A stretch of DNA of 50,145 bases from Clostridiales bacterium (GCA_027318915.1 DAHVOH010000016.1:1-50145); one strand, 5' to 3'; positions 32,893-42,145 are shown, counted from the first letter of the stretch. The notes: a model not told the origin generated them from the sequence alone. Numbers and translations are program-made.

Positions 32893-33615
32893 TTAGCCCA
32901 CGGTGCTGGCGATCCCCCCGAGCGCACGCCCGACCACGACGCCCACCACCACCGCGGCGCTCGTCACCAGGAGAAACTGGAGCCCGCTCCGAAGCCAATT
33001 GCCCTTGGCCACCAGCGCCTTGAGCACACCCAGGCCAAACGCCACCAAAATGGCGAGGGCGATGGCCCAAAGCAGGGCGGACTGGGTGGAGATGGCGAAC
33101 AGAAAGGGAAGAATGGGGGGCAACGCGCCCACCACGACGGAGAATGCCATCACGCCGGCGTCCAGCCACGGATGCTCGGCCGCCTCCACCATGATGCCCA
33201 GCTCTTCTTTCATCATGAAGTCCACCCACTGCTGCTTGTCCATCATGAGGCGGGCCGTGAAGTGCTGCGCCTCGTCCGGGGTGAAGCCTTTCTGACGCAT
33301 GATGCCTTCCACTTCCCGCCGTTCCTCGTCCGGGACCTCGTGGACCTCCTGCATCTCCCGGTCCCACTCCGACTGGAAATATTCGCGCTGGGCCTGGGTG
33401 GAGAGGTAGGCGCCCAGCCCCATCGACACCGTCGCCGCCACCATCGCGGCCAGACCGGCGATGACGATTTCATGCCGGGCCATGTGCGAGGAGGTGACGC
33501 CGACCACCACGCCGGTGATGGAGACGAGGCCGTCGTTGACGCCGAACACCACCTCCCGGATGGAGCGGGCGGCGGGGTTGTGGGCCGTTTCTGGAATGCT
33601 GCTTGAGGCTGACAT
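32893..33615 (-). CDS. VIT1/CCC1-family Fe2+/Mn2+ transporter
   Basis: A 240-residue integral membrane protein. The family signature FGVNDGLVSITGVVVGV (about 25-41) forms TM1, followed by VAATVSMGLGAYLSTQAQ. A hydrophilic, Glu/Met/His-rich helical stretch (about 80-140, with HEVPDEERREVEGIM and MMKEELGIM) corresponds to the cytosolic metal-binding domain; then come three further helices. It exports or sequesters ferrous iron or manganese with proton exchange. The start is ATG 33615 behind AGGAGG. It stands alone on the minus strand, convergent to the hpa operon. Confidence 0.9.
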   Translation of the reverse strand: MSASSSIPETAHNPAARSIREVVFGVNDGLVSITGVVVGVTSSHMARHEIVIAGLAAMVAATVSMGLGAYLSTQAQREYFQSEWDREMQEVHEVPDEERREVEGIMRQKGFTPDEAQHFTARLMMDKQQWVDFMMKEELGIMVEAAEHPWLDAGVMAFSVVVGALPPILPFLFAISTQSALLWAIALAILVAFGLGVLKALVAKGNWLRSGLQFLLVTSAAVVVGVVVGRALGGIASTVG

Positions 33616-33655
33616 AGGCACCTCCTGGCGGACGCTCTGCTTCGGTTTCCATTAA

Positions 33656-33661
33656 ATCATA
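33656..33661 (-). promoter_or_regulatory. Candidate -10 box upstream of the VIT/CCC1 gene
   Basis: On the minus strand TATGAT (33661 to 33656), in an AT-rich patch also containing ATTTAAT, lies about 40 bases upstream of the start codon. The -35 is weak. Confidence 0.35.
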
Positions 33662-33723
33662 AGGGCGGGACTATTTTCGGAGATACGGACGAACGACCCA
33701 TCCGGACCCGACGCGCCTGACCG

Positions 33724-34611
33724 TCACGCACCCGGAACCAGGGGATGCTGCCGCGCCAACTCGGCCAGGACCGCCGCCGGTCCGCGCGGCGTGTCGCCGA
33801 TGACGCTCCGGCAGCGGTCCACCCGCAACCCGGCCCGAAGCGGCCGTGGAGCCGGCTGCTGCAGGGCGGCGGTGGGGATCCCGGCGACACGCGCCGGGTC
33901 GAGCCCAAATTGGGACGCGATGAGGCGACCGAACGCATACCGGGTCATGATGTCCTCTCCCGCGACGTGCACGATCCCGCTCACGCCTGCGGCCGCCAGC
34001 CGAACGCTGCTCGCGGCCAGTTCGGGGGCGTAGGTGGGATTGCCCCACTGGTCATCCGGAATGCGGGCGGATTGTCCCCGGGCCAGGTTGAGCGCCAAGC
34101 GCTGCATGAAGTTTTTGGGTTCGACCTCCCAGCTGTAGACCCAGGCCGTGCGGATGACGAGGCCGGAATCGGGCAGATCTTCTTGCATCGTCTCCTCGAC
34201 GGCTCGTTTGTGAGCCCCGTACACCGAGAGCGGACGGGGCGGGTCGTCTTCGCCATAGGGGCCCGCCTCGCCGTCAAACACGTAGTCGGTGGAATAGAAG
34301 ACGGCGCGGGCCCCATGGGCGGCGGCCCACGCCACCGCCGCCCGGGGCCCGTCGCGGTTGATCCGCGCACTCTGCTCGGGATGAGCTTCGCACCCGTCCA
34401 CGTGGGTGTAGGCGCCGACAATCCACACCACGTCCGGACGGACGGCATCGAGGAGGGAGGCCACCGCCGCGCGGTCGCCCAGATCCAGGGTGTAATCCGC
34501 CCCCCGGGAGTATCCGGTGCCCAGCACCACATGTTGTTCTTGGGCGAGCGCCTGCCACAGCGCCTGCCCCACTTGACCGGTGACGCCCAGCACGAGGTGC
34601 CGCTCGCTCAT
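33724..34611 (-). CDS. rfbD: dTDP-4-dehydrorhamnose reductase
   Basis: A 295-residue reductase, the last step of dTDP-L-rhamnose synthesis. Features: LVLGVTGQVGQAL (cofactor loop), DLGDRAAVASLLDAVRPDVVW, VGAYTHVDGCE, FYSTDYVFDGEAGPYGEDD, and the YGAHKRAVEE (YxxxK) active site, then RTAWVYSW. All are standard for RmlD. The start ATG 34611 overlaps the rfbB stop by ATGA. It is the fourth cistron of the rfbA-C-B-D operon. Confidence 0.94.
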   Translation of the reverse strand: MSERHLVLGVTGQVGQALWQALAQEQHVVLGTGYSRGADYTLDLGDRAAVASLLDAVRPDVVWIVGAYTHVDGCEAHPEQSARINRDGPRAAVAWAAAHGARAVFYSTDYVFDGEAGPYGEDDPPRPLSVYGAHKRAVEETMQEDLPDSGLVIRTAWVYSWEVEPKNFMQRLALNLARGQSARIPDDQWGNPTYAPELAASSVRLAAAGVSGIVHVAGEDIMTRYAFGRLIASQFGLDPARVAGIPTAALQQPAPRPLRAGLRVDRCRSVIGDTPRGPAAVLAELARQHPLVPGA

Positions 34612-35621
34612 GGGAGGCGGGCCCCGTACTGGTCGCGGTAGTACTCGCGATACGCGCCGGACTTGATGGCGCGCCACCAGGGTTCGTTGTCGCGGTACCA
34701 GTCGACGGTGGCCCGAATGCCGGCGGCAAAGGCGATCTCGGGCGCCCAGCCCAACTCCCGCCGAATCTTGGTGGTGTCCATGGCATAGCGGCGGTCATGG
34801 CCGGGACGGTCCCGCACGGGCCGGATGAGCGCTGTGTCCCGATTCAGGAGCGCGAGGATCGCTTCGGCCAATTCCCGGTTGGTGTGCTCTTCCTGCCCGC
34901 CGATGTTGTAGACGGATCCCACCGCGCCACGCTCCAGCACGGCCCATATCGCCCGCACGTGGTCTTGCACATGGAGCCAGTCGCGCACTTGGAGGCCGTC
35001 GCCGTACAGCGGGCACGGTTCGCCCGCCAACGCATTGGTGATGAAGAGGGGGATGAACTTTTCCGGGAACTGGTAGGGACCGTAGTTGTTGGAGCATCGG
35101 GTGATGACGGCGGGAAAACCGAACGTCTGCACGGCGGCCCGCACCAGCAGATCCGAGGCGGCCTTGCTGGCCGCGTACGGACTGTTGGGCAAGAGCGGGT
35201 GGCGCTCCGTGAACGCGGCGTCCGCCGGTCCGAGACTGCCGTACACCTCATCGGTGGAGACATGCACAAAACGCCCGACCCGATGGCGGCGCGCCGCGTC
35301 CAGCAGATTCTGGGTCCCTTGGACGTTGGTGGTCAGAAAGTCCGCGGCGCCCAGAATCGACCGGTCCACGTGGGACTCGGCCGCGAAATGCACGATGACG
35401 TCCACGCCCGATCCCACCGCCGCCTCCACGGCATCCGGGTCGCGGATGTCGCCGTGGATGAAGTGATGCCGGTCCGCCGGCAGCCCCTCCAGATTGGCCG
35501 GATTGCCGGCATAAGTCAGCGCGTCCAGCGTGGCGACGCGGACCTCCGGCCGGGTCTCCAGCACCCAGCGGACAAAGTTGCTGCCGATGAAGCCGGCGCC
35601 CCCGGTCACCAGGATGCGCAT
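34608..35621 (-). CDS. rfbB: dTDP-glucose 4,6-dehydratase
   Basis: A 337-residue extended SDR converting dTDP-glucose to dTDP-4-keto-6-deoxyglucose. Signatures: RILVTGGAGFIGSNFVRW at the N terminus, LDALTYAGNPANL, HFAAESHVDRSI, the catalytic STDEVYG motif (Asp-Glu pair), the YAASKAASD active site, and RCSNNYGPYQFPEKFIP. ATG 35621 is preferred to GTG 35630 because the latter lies inside the SD GGGGAGGTG. It is separated by 48 bases from rfbC and coupled to rfbD. Confidence 0.96.
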   Translation of the reverse strand: MRILVTGGAGFIGSNFVRWVLETRPEVRVATLDALTYAGNPANLEGLPADRHHFIHGDIRDPDAVEAAVGSGVDVIVHFAAESHVDRSILGAADFLTTNVQGTQNLLDAARRHRVGRFVHVSTDEVYGSLGPADAAFTERHPLLPNSPYAASKAASDLLVRAAVQTFGFPAVITRCSNNYGPYQFPEKFIPLFITNALAGEPCPLYGDGLQVRDWLHVQDHVRAIWAVLERGAVGSVYNIGGQEEHTNRELAEAILALLNRDTALIRPVRDRPGHDRRYAMDTTKIRRELGWAPEIAFAAGIRATVDWYRDNEPWWRAIKSGAYREYYRDQYGARLP

Positions 35622-35669
35622 GGGATCCACCTCCCCGATGGTCTTCGCCCCTGTCTCATCGCCGCGGGC

Positions 35670-36140
35670 CTAACGGGGCCGGGTCGTCCAATCAAACCCG
35701 ATGGCGGGATCGTCCCAGGCGATGCGCTTTTCGTCGGGATCGTCCGGACGATACGATTCGGTGGTGAAGTACACGATCATCAGCGGGCGACCGCCCAGCA
35801 CCCGATACCCGTGCGCCACGCCCACCGGAATGACCAGCAGGCTCGCATGGCTCTCCCCCATATAGAACACGTTGGTGATGCCGCGGGTGGGGGAATCGGG
35901 CCGCAAGTCATGCAGCACCACCTGCGCCTCGCCCACCGGAAAGAACCACAGATCGTCCTGCCGCTCGTGATAATGAAACGCCTTGATGACGCCGGGGTGC
36001 GAATAGGACAGCGACGCCTGGCCGAACTGGCGCAAAAGCCCGTCGTCGTCGCGCAGGATCTCCTCAAAGAAGCCACGGTCATCCAAATGCCGCACCAAAA
36101 GCTTTTCCTGAACACCGGCAATGCGTGTCGCACTCACCAC
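35670..36140 (-). CDS. rfbC: dTDP-4-dehydrorhamnose 3,5-epimerase-like cupin
   Basis: A 156-residue cupin. Active-site segments: DDRGFFEEILR, SYSHPGVIKAFHYHERQDDLWFF (the conserved catalytic His in GVIKAFHYH), VVLHDLRPDSPT, and LLVIPVGVAHGYRVL with the second face of the barrel. It is shorter and somewhat divergent from classical RmlC (about 180 residues), but its position between rfbA and rfbB supports the role of epimerising C3 and C5. The start is GTG 36140, two bases past the rfbA stop, with GGAGG 10 bases upstream inside rfbA. Confidence 0.88.
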   Translation of the reverse strand: MVSATRIAGVQEKLLVRHLDDRGFFEEILRDDDGLLRQFGQASLSYSHPGVIKAFHYHERQDDLWFFPVGEAQVVLHDLRPDSPTRGITNVFYMGESHASLLVIPVGVAHGYRVLGGRPLMIVYFTTESYRPDDPDEKRIAWDDPAIGFDWTTRPR

Positions 36141-36142
36141 CG

Positions 36143-37207
36143 TCAGAGCACCTCCACCCGAGATTGATCGCCCAGGACCAGGGCCAGGGAGCGGGGCGCG
36201 CGGGTCCGCCGACAGACGTGAGCGCCGCGCCCGATGAGGCTTCCGTCGATCCGCGCCGGCACATCCTCCAGCACGGCATCGGCCAAGACGACGCTCATTT
36301 CGATTTCGGTGTGCCGCACCTGCACGCCCGGCCCGATGCTGGTGAAGGGGCCGATGTAGCTGTCCTCCACCCGGGCGCCCGCTCCAATCACGGCCGGACC
36401 CCGAATCGTCGAGCGCCGCACCGTGGCCCCGGCGTCAATCACCACCCGGCCCGTGATTTCCGAGAGCGCATCGACGTCGCCGTCCACCCGGGACTCCAAT
36501 TCCTCCAGGATGAGGCGGTTGGCGTCCAGAACATCCTCGGGCTTGCCGGTGTCTTTCCACCAGCCGCGCACGAAGTCGGCGTGCACCGCGTGGCCGCGGT
36601 CAATCAGCGTCTGAATGGCGTCGGTGATCTCATATTCGCCGCGCCAGGAGGGCTCGAGGCTGGCGATGGCGTCATGGATAGCGGGCCGGAACAGATAGAC
36701 GCCCACCAGGGCCAGGTTGGAGGGTGGCTCCGCCGGCTTCTCCACCAGGCGCACAATGGTTTGGCCGTCCACCACGGCGACCCCGAACTGCTCCGGATGC
36801 GACACCGGCGTCAGCAGAATGGACGCGTCCCAGCGGTTGGCCAAAAATGCCTCGACCACCTCGGTGATGCCGCCCTTCAGCAGGTTGTCGCCCAGATACA
36901 TGAGAAACGGGTCGTCGCCCAGGAACGGCTCGGCGGTGGACACGGCGTGGGCCAGGCCCAACGGAGCCGACTGGGGAATGTAGGTCAGCCGGCAGCCAAA
37001 CCGGGAGCCGTCGCCGAGCGCCGCCTCCACTTCTTTGGCGGTGTCGCCGACGACGACGCCGATGTCGGTGATGCCGGCTTCCGTCAGCGCCTCGATGGCG
37101 TAGTGCAACAACGGACGGTTGGCGATGGGAATGAGCTGCTTGGCTCGCGTATACGTCAGCGGGCGAAGTCGCGACCCGGTGCCGCCCGCGAGAATGAGTC
37201 CCTTCAT
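36143..37207 (-). CDS. rfbA: Glucose-1-phosphate thymidylyltransferase (long form with beta-helix tail)
   Basis: A 354-residue nucleotidyltransferase, the first step of dTDP-rhamnose synthesis. The catalytic domain (about 1-235) shows LILAGGTGSRLRPLTYTRAKQLIPIANRPL, YLGDNLL and VRLVEKPAEPPSNLALVGVYLF. A C-terminal left-handed beta-helix (about 250-345; repeats such as GRVVIDAGATVRRSTIRGPAVIGAGARVEDSYIG) makes this the long, StrD-like form. The start is ATG 37207 behind GGGGAGG. It heads the four-gene rhamnose operon. Confidence 0.95.
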   Translation of the reverse strand: MKGLILAGGTGSRLRPLTYTRAKQLIPIANRPLLHYAIEALTEAGITDIGVVVGDTAKEVEAALGDGSRFGCRLTYIPQSAPLGLAHAVSTAEPFLGDDPFLMYLGDNLLKGGITEVVEAFLANRWDASILLTPVSHPEQFGVAVVDGQTIVRLVEKPAEPPSNLALVGVYLFRPAIHDAIASLEPSWRGEYEITDAIQTLIDRGHAVHADFVRGWWKDTGKPEDVLDANRLILEELESRVDGDVDALSEITGRVVIDAGATVRRSTIRGPAVIGAGARVEDSYIGPFTSIGPGVQVRHTEIEMSVVLADAVLEDVPARIDGSLIGRGAHVCRRTRAPRSLALVLGDQSRVEVL

Positions 37208-37371
37208 GTGGCCTCCCCGAGACATGCTGCTATGAGTGTGGCACAGCCGGCCGGGTGCCGTAAAGCCGATGCGACGCGATGGGGCGGCTGCGAGGATCGA
37301 GGCCGACCGCCGGATCTGACCCGCGGTTCGAGGCCACCATGGGCGGTGCGCCGGGCGGCGGACGCCAGCCG

Positions 37372-38670
37372 TCAGGCGCCGGCGCTGTGAGTGGGAAACG
37401 GCGCCGCCTTCTCCGCCCGGCGGTCCGGTCCCAGCGCGTCGTTGTAGTGCCGGAAGAGACGCGCGTAGGTCAGGGCGTACAGCGTCTGCAGGCCCGCGCC
37501 GATGAAGAAGGGGAGCGTCAGATTGCCGTCGTCCATGAGATAGCCGGCCACGGTGGGTCCGACCGAGGCCGGCACGCGCATCGAGACGACATTGAGACTC
37601 GCCGCCAGCCCGCGCCGCTTGTCTCGGGTCAAACTCAGGGATACCGCCTGCCGGGCGCCCACCGAGCCGCGGTTCAGCATGGAGCGCAGGAAGTAGAAGA
37701 TGGCGGCCCAGAAGAACGTGCCCATCAGGGTCATGACCACCAGCATGACGACGCCCAGAATGCGGATGCCGGCCACCGTGCGGACGACGCCCGCCCGTTC
37801 GGCGATGCGGCCGGTGGCCAGATTGGAGAACCCGGTGGCGAGGAAGGACACCGCCAGGAGACCGCCGATGGCGGCCGGACCCACCCCGTAGCGGACGGCA
37901 AACCAGTAGGCGATGAGGGGCCCCGTCAATCCCACCGCGAGCCCGTTCAAGGAATTGGTGAAGGCCAGCTTGGCCATCTCCCGGTTCTCATGGCGCGTGA
38001 CCGCCGCTTCCTCGTCGCGCAGACGATCACGCTCATGGGCACTCACCACCGTGGTGGTGGCGTCGGGGTCGGCTCGCTCCTCCCGCAGGGGGACGATGAG
38101 CAGCAGATTGATGCCCGAGCCCAGAGCGGGCAGCAGGAACAGGGGACGGAAGGCGGCCGCTCCCGGCAGCCAGTGCTGGAACAGCACCACCGATCCGGCC
38201 GCCAGCGCCCCGAGGCCCATGCCGACAAAGCCAATGGCGGCGTTGAGGCTGAAGAGCCGACTGCGCAAACCCGGTTCCACCGCGCGGGTAATCCAGGCCT
38301 GCTCCGCAGGTCCAAACGGGCCGGCGCCGCCAGACTGGCCGCGTCCAAAGCTGGCCACGATGCTGGCCGTGGACAGCACATAGGGATTCCAGGTCAGGAC
38401 GGCCAGGATGCCCGCCAGCACCGTGAGGGTCTCATAGGCGAGGATGAACCGCTTGCGTCCGTGGCGGTCGGAGAAATATCCCACCGCCAGCGACAGCGCC
38501 GCGCCCACGAGACCGGAGGCGGTCAGCAGCAGACCGATGTCGGCGGCGTGCCAACCGAGGGCCCTCAGGTAGAGGGTGAAGTTGACGACCATCATGCCCT
38601 GGCCGAGGCTTCGAAGCGCCCGGGCGATGATGAGGCGGCGCGTGACGAGGGGGTAGGCGGCCCAGGTCAT
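37372..38670 (-). CDS. MFS transporter (drug-efflux-like), coupled to a MarR regulator
   Basis: A 432-residue major facilitator protein with about 12 TM helices. Family motifs: GYFSDRHGRKRFIL (motif A, loop TM2-3), a GPFGPAEQAWITRAV segment, RSRLFSLNAAIGFVGMGLGALAAG (TM5), and NLATGRIAERAGVVRT in the second half. Its ATG shares the last base of the MarR stop (TAATG), so the two genes form one operon with the regulator first. The pairing suggests efflux of a toxic small molecule that is also the MarR ligand. Substrate unknown. Confidence 0.85.
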   Translation of the reverse strand: MTWAAYPLVTRRLIIARALRSLGQGMMVVNFTLYLRALGWHAADIGLLLTASGLVGAALSLAVGYFSDRHGRKRFILAYETLTVLAGILAVLTWNPYVLSTASIVASFGRGQSGGAGPFGPAEQAWITRAVEPGLRSRLFSLNAAIGFVGMGLGALAAGSVVLFQHWLPGAAAFRPLFLLPALGSGINLLLIVPLREERADPDATTTVVSAHERDRLRDEEAAVTRHENREMAKLAFTNSLNGLAVGLTGPLIAYWFAVRYGVGPAAIGGLLAVSFLATGFSNLATGRIAERAGVVRTVAGIRILGVVMLVVMTLMGTFFWAAIFYFLRSMLNRGSVGARQAVSLSLTRDKRRGLAASLNVVSMRVPASVGPTVAGYLMDDGNLTLPFFIGAGLQTLYALTYARLFRHYNDALGPDRRAEKAAPFPTHSAGA

Positions 38671-39086
38671 TACGGCCCGCACTGTTTGGGCGGGGCCAGC
38701 TGGTTTAGGATGTCGAGCCAGCGGGCCAAGTCTTCGTCGGAGACGGGAACCAACATTTCGGCCAGGCGGTCGAGGTAGGCGTGCCAGGCTTCCTTCAAAG
38801 CGGTCTCGCCCTCTTTCGTCAGGCAGGCCGACACCTGGCGCATGTCTCCTTCCTGCCGCTGGCGCCCGACGTAGCCGCACTCTTCCAGTTTGTCCAGCAT
38901 GCGCGTGGCGCCGGCCGTGGAGATGTCAAGACGCTGCGCCAACAGCCCCACGGGCACGGGCCCTTCGGTCAACCGGCGCAGAACCGCCCATTGAGCCCGC
39001 GTCAGCGGACCCCACTCCCGTCCCAGTCGTCGATTCAACCGATCCACGCCCAAGGCCGCCTGCTTCAGCAGAGTGTCGCGATCCAT
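38670..39086 (-). CDS. MarR-family transcriptional regulator
   Basis: A 138-residue winged-helix regulator (start ATG 39086 with CGGAG 7 bases upstream; ATG 39104 and a longer form are alternatives). The core RAQWAVLRRLTEGPVPVGLLAQRLDISTAGATRMLDKLEECGYVGRQRQEGDMRQVSACLT-type stretch (about 30-90) holds the recognition helix and the D-x-R wing. Helices at both ends form the dimer. It probably represses itself and the coupled MFS pump, and would be released by a phenolic or similar ligand. Confidence 0.92.
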   Translation of the reverse strand: MDRDTLLKQAALGVDRLNRRLGREWGPLTRAQWAVLRRLTEGPVPVGLLAQRLDISTAGATRMLDKLEECGYVGRQRQEGDMRQVSACLTKEGETALKEAWHAYLDRLAEMLVPVSDEDLARWLDILNQLAPPKQCGP

Positions 39087-39102
39087 CGTCACGCTCCGGA
39101 CC

Positions 39103-39119
39103 ATTAATGAGGTTAATGA
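39103..39119. promoter_or_regulatory. AT-rich direct repeat, candidate MarR operator
   Basis: TTAATGA-GG-TTAATGA (39104-39119) lies 17 bases upstream of the chosen marR start, with ATTAAT forming a small palindrome. It is strongly AT-rich in a GC-rich background, as expected for a regulator binding site. Confidence 0.45.
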
Positions 39120-39167
39120 TATGCTCACCATACCAGATTGACGGGATCGGGGAAAGCGGGCGCCCGT

Positions 39168-40379
39168 TCAGGCGACCCAGTGGGCTGTGGTGAACAGGGC
39201 CACCAGGAGAGCGCCGACCGCCCAGCTGAGCCCCAGGTAGATTTTGAGCGCCCGGCTGCGCTCGGAGAGCCAGTCGCCCAGCGCGATGAAGAGCGGCGGG
39301 GCCGCGAGCAGCAGGCGGGGCATCGACATGAAGGGCACCCCGGCCGAAGGGTCCAAGAAGGGCACCGCCAACACCAGCACGCAGAACCACCAGATGGGGC
39401 GGTCGAGGCGCCGAAAGGCGAGGACAATCAACCAGACGCCAAAGGCGAAGAAGGCCAGGTTCCACACGTTGCTGATGACGGTGGTGGGCTGGCCGGTGGC
39501 AAAAAGATGGGGGATGGAGATGAAGTTGCCCAAGTTGATCCAGGCGTTTTTGAGCGCGGACCAAATGGTGTCCCAGGGCCATGTGAGCCGCCGGCCCCAG
39601 TTGCTCTGCACGCTTTGAAACATGAGCGGCGAACCGAACACCTGCCAGAGCCGGAACATATACGCCAAAAGACCGAGCGGCACCGCCAGCACCCAGGCAT
39701 AGCGGCGGTAGGGTTGGTGCGTGCGCCACAGGTACAGGAGGAGGGGAACCGCCAGCAGCACGCCGTCGACCGACGCCGCCGACACCAGGGCGGCGGTGAG
39801 GGCCGCCCAGCCGTAGCGGCCGCTTCGGGCCCAGAGCAGGCTTGCCAGCGTCAGCGCCAGCACCAACGATTCCGGGTAGACGGCATTGAAGTAGAAGGCG
39901 GTGGGAAAGAAGGCCAGGGCCAGCACCGTGAACCAGGCGGCGCGCGGCCCCAGCTCAGCGGCCGCAAGCCGATACAGCAGCACCATCCCCACCCCAAAGG
40001 CGGTCAGCGACACCAGGAGGGCGGATCCGACGCTGCCCCCCATCAGCCGGATGAGGATGGGGTACAGCGGGAAGAACGCCGTGGCCAGGGGTCGGCCCAC
40101 ATACCCCAGCTGCGCGATGGAGAGATACCAATACCCGTCCCAATGCGCCCAGGGACCCAGGAGCACCTGAAACCAAAACCCGCCCGCCGGCGGAAACAGG
40201 CTCGGCACCACCTGCGGCCAGGCCCGCGGCAGATAGAAGTACGCGAGCCCGCCTTCTTCAAAGGTCAGCACCCGCGACAGAAGCACCAGCGCAATCAAAA
40301 TGAGAGTCCGGCTGGAGGTGTGCAGCGCCTCGGCAAAGCGGCCACCCGCGGGGCGCGAGACCAAGACCGCGCGGCTCAT
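39168..40379 (-). CDS. PIG-V-like integral membrane glycosyltransferase
   Basis: A 403-residue protein with about nine to ten membrane helices. The first extracytoplasmic loop carries HWDGYWYLSIAQLGY followed by AFFPLYPILIRL, the signature of PIG-V-type (GT76) mannosyltransferases and related lipid-linked-sugar GT-C enzymes, in which the H-W-D Asp is catalytic. Other conserved-looking spots are FFPTAFYFNAVYPESL and SMPRLLLAAPPLF. It probably glycosylates a surface lipid or protein using a polyprenyl-phosphate sugar. Its ATG overlaps the stop of the upstream LCP-like gene. Confidence 0.8.
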   Translation of the reverse strand: MSRAVLVSRPAGGRFAEALHTSSRTLILIALVLLSRVLTFEEGGLAYFYLPRAWPQVVPSLFPPAGGFWFQVLLGPWAHWDGYWYLSIAQLGYVGRPLATAFFPLYPILIRLMGGSVGSALLVSLTAFGVGMVLLYRLAAAELGPRAAWFTVLALAFFPTAFYFNAVYPESLVLALTLASLLWARSGRYGWAALTAALVSAASVDGVLLAVPLLLYLWRTHQPYRRYAWVLAVPLGLLAYMFRLWQVFGSPLMFQSVQSNWGRRLTWPWDTIWSALKNAWINLGNFISIPHLFATGQPTTVISNVWNLAFFAFGVWLIVLAFRRLDRPIWWFCVLVLAVPFLDPSAGVPFMSMPRLLLAAPPLFIALGDWLSERSRALKIYLGLSWAVGALLVALFTTAHWVA

Positions 40380-41095
40380 CGGCCCCTCCGCGCCGCGGCC
40401 GCCGATTCCAGGCGCAGGTTCTCGCCGCGGATGTACGTGGCCAGCATGAACAGCTGATAGGCGGACAAATTGGTCGTCGATCCTTTCATGACATTGGTCA
40501 ACAGCGTGGTTTGATTGGGGGCCAATTCGGGCAGGTAGGTCACGATGTCCGACAGCACGGCCAACTCATGCCGCCGCGACGGTTGACCATAGGGCCAACC
40601 CAGTTCCTTCAGGGCCAGGTCGGGCGCCAGAGCCTTGGGCCAGTCCTGGGATCCCTGGTCGAGCGCCTCCAGCACCGCCTGGGTGGCCCCGATGTTGATC
40701 AGGTAGTACCCCGAGACGTGCAGACCGGTGTCGCGGCGCACAGCCGCCGTCAACGCCGACCCGGACAACTGCCCGGCATCCGCCCACAGTGGGTCGCCCG
40801 GACTCTCGGCCGCCAGGGATCCTGGCACCGGAATCACGCCCAAATTGCGCCCGTTGGGGTCGATGTGGGCGATAAAGCCGGCGAAGCCGGGCTGTCCCGG
40901 CAACCCGACCACCGCCACCAGCACCAGACCCGGAATGTCGGAGCCGGTCGCGATGGCGGGATTGGGCCTTGATACCGACACGCCCAGCGCCAACGCGCCG
41001 AGGACCGCCACGCCCAAGAGCCACGCCGCCAGCCGTCGTCCCCACCGGACCGGCTCCGGCGCCGGCGGACGCACCGGACCGTGAACATCAGGCAC
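40376..41095 (-). CDS. LCP-like (LytR-CpsA-Psr) membrane-anchored protein, degenerate
   Basis: A protein of about 239 residues starting at GTG 41095 (GGGAGG 11 bases upstream; other in-frame GTGs exist). After a short cytoplasmic stretch, a single TM helix (LAAWLLGVAVLGALALGVSV, about 28-47) exports the rest. The exported domain reads like an LCP core: a central strand FIAHIDPNGRNLGVIPVPGSLA, then LTAAVRRDTGLHVSGYYLINIGATQAVLEAL. The charged residues that bind the lipid pyrophosphate in LCP ligases are not obvious. It may be a diverged or non-catalytic LCP protein attaching surface polymer. It is coupled to the PIG-V-like gene. Confidence 0.55.
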   Translation of the reverse strand: MPDVHGPVRPPAPEPVRWGRRLAAWLLGVAVLGALALGVSVSRPNPAIATGSDIPGLVLVAVVGLPGQPGFAGFIAHIDPNGRNLGVIPVPGSLAAESPGDPLWADAGQLSGSALTAAVRRDTGLHVSGYYLINIGATQAVLEALDQGSQDWPKALAPDLALKELGWPYGQPSRRHELAVLSDIVTYLPELAPNQTTLLTNVMKGSTTNLSAYQLFMLATYIRGENLRLESAAAARRGR

Positions 41096-41197
41096 CCGCC
41101 TGCTCGCCTCCCTTGCCACCGCGCCGCGTCGCACTCCGGCGATGAGACGCGCACAGCCGGTCGCTGGGACCGGAATTCGTCGCCGGGCATCTTTTCG

Positions 41198-41226
41198 ATC
41201 CTTCCGCACCGGAGCGGGCTTGTCAA
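41198..41226 (-). promoter_or_regulatory. Candidate promoter of the LCP-like/PIG-V-like operon
   Basis: On the minus strand a perfect TTGACA (41226 to 41221) is followed 17 bases later by AAGGAT, which is a weak -10. It lies about 100 bases upstream of the LCP-like start. Confidence 0.35.
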
Positions 41227-41347
41227 TTGGTGAAAAGTGGCGGGTCGGGCGCCACCGGGGGCGGCACTTACGGATCGGACCCGCCCAACGACGCCAGAAT
41301 ATCCCATGCATTCCCGTCCGGCCAGCACTTTATGTGCGTCCGAGAGG

Positions 41348-42145
41348 TTAGACGCCCCGACGGGCGGTTTGGATGCGGTGCGGATGGGTGTAGATGTTCA
41401 GGCGGCCCTGGCGCACGAATCCGACGGCCGTGATGCCCAGGTCCTCCGCCAGCTCGCAGCCAAGCGAGGTGGGCGCGGCGTTGGAGAGAATGATGGCCAG
41501 ATCCATGCGGGCCACCTTGACGACCACCTCGGAGGAGATGCGGCCGGAAAACACGATCGCTTCGCCGGCGGGCGTCTCTTGGCGAAGACGCCAGCCGGCC
41601 AGTTTGTCCAGCGCGTTGTGGCGGCCCACGTCGCTGCGCACGGCCAGCAGCGCCGTACCCGCGGTCAGCGCGGCGGAATGGAGACCGCCGCTCTGATGAA
41701 AGGCGGGGGCCGCTGCGTCCAGGGCCGCCACCAAAGCCATGACCGCACTGGGCGACAGGACGGCGCCCCGCTCGGTCACCGGCCGCAGGGACGCGTCGTT
41801 CAGAAAGTAGAGACTCGGCCGCCCGCGCCCGCAGCAGCTTGTCAACAAGCGCCGCCCCAGCATCTCCGGCGCGAGGCGCAGGCCCGGCACGCGGACCCAA
41901 ATTTGGCCTTCCTCGTCATCCACCACGAGGATGGACACCTGGTCGGCGCGGGCAATGAGCCCTTCATTGGCCAGATACCCGATCGCGAGGTCTTCCAAAT
42001 CGGCCGGTGAGGCGATGAGGGTCACCAGTTCCTGACCGTTGACGCGAAGCGTCCAAGGCGATTCAGCCGCCAGCCATTCCTCGGCCGCTTCGGTGCGACC
42101 GTCTGTGCCGATGCGCCAGACGGTGCGGGTGAGATTCAAGCCCAT
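41348..42145 (-). CDS. fdhD: FdhD sulfurtransferase for formate dehydrogenase / molybdenum enzymes
   Basis: A 265-residue protein that transfers sulfur to the bis-MGD cofactor of formate dehydrogenases. Motifs: LDLAIGYLANEGLI-type segment (about 62-75), TSCCGRGRP with adjacent Cys residues (the sulfur-carrying Cys region), GGLHSAAL, the highly conserved DVGRHNALDKLAG, SGRISSEVV and the APTSLGCELAEDLGI C-terminal segment. The start is ATG 42145 with AAGGGGGA upstream. It is divergent from the mobAB gene, with about 100 bases between; no formate dehydrogenase is in the window. Confidence 0.93.
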   Translation of the reverse strand: MGLNLTRTVWRIGTDGRTEAAEEWLAAESPWTLRVNGQELVTLIASPADLEDLAIGYLANEGLIARADQVSILVVDDEEGQIWVRVPGLRLAPEMLGRRLLTSCCGRGRPSLYFLNDASLRPVTERGAVLSPSAVMALVAALDAAAPAFHQSGGLHSAALTAGTALLAVRSDVGRHNALDKLAGWRLRQETPAGEAIVFSGRISSEVVVKVARMDLAIILSNAAPTSLGCELAEDLGITAVGFVRQGRLNIYTHPHRIQTARRGV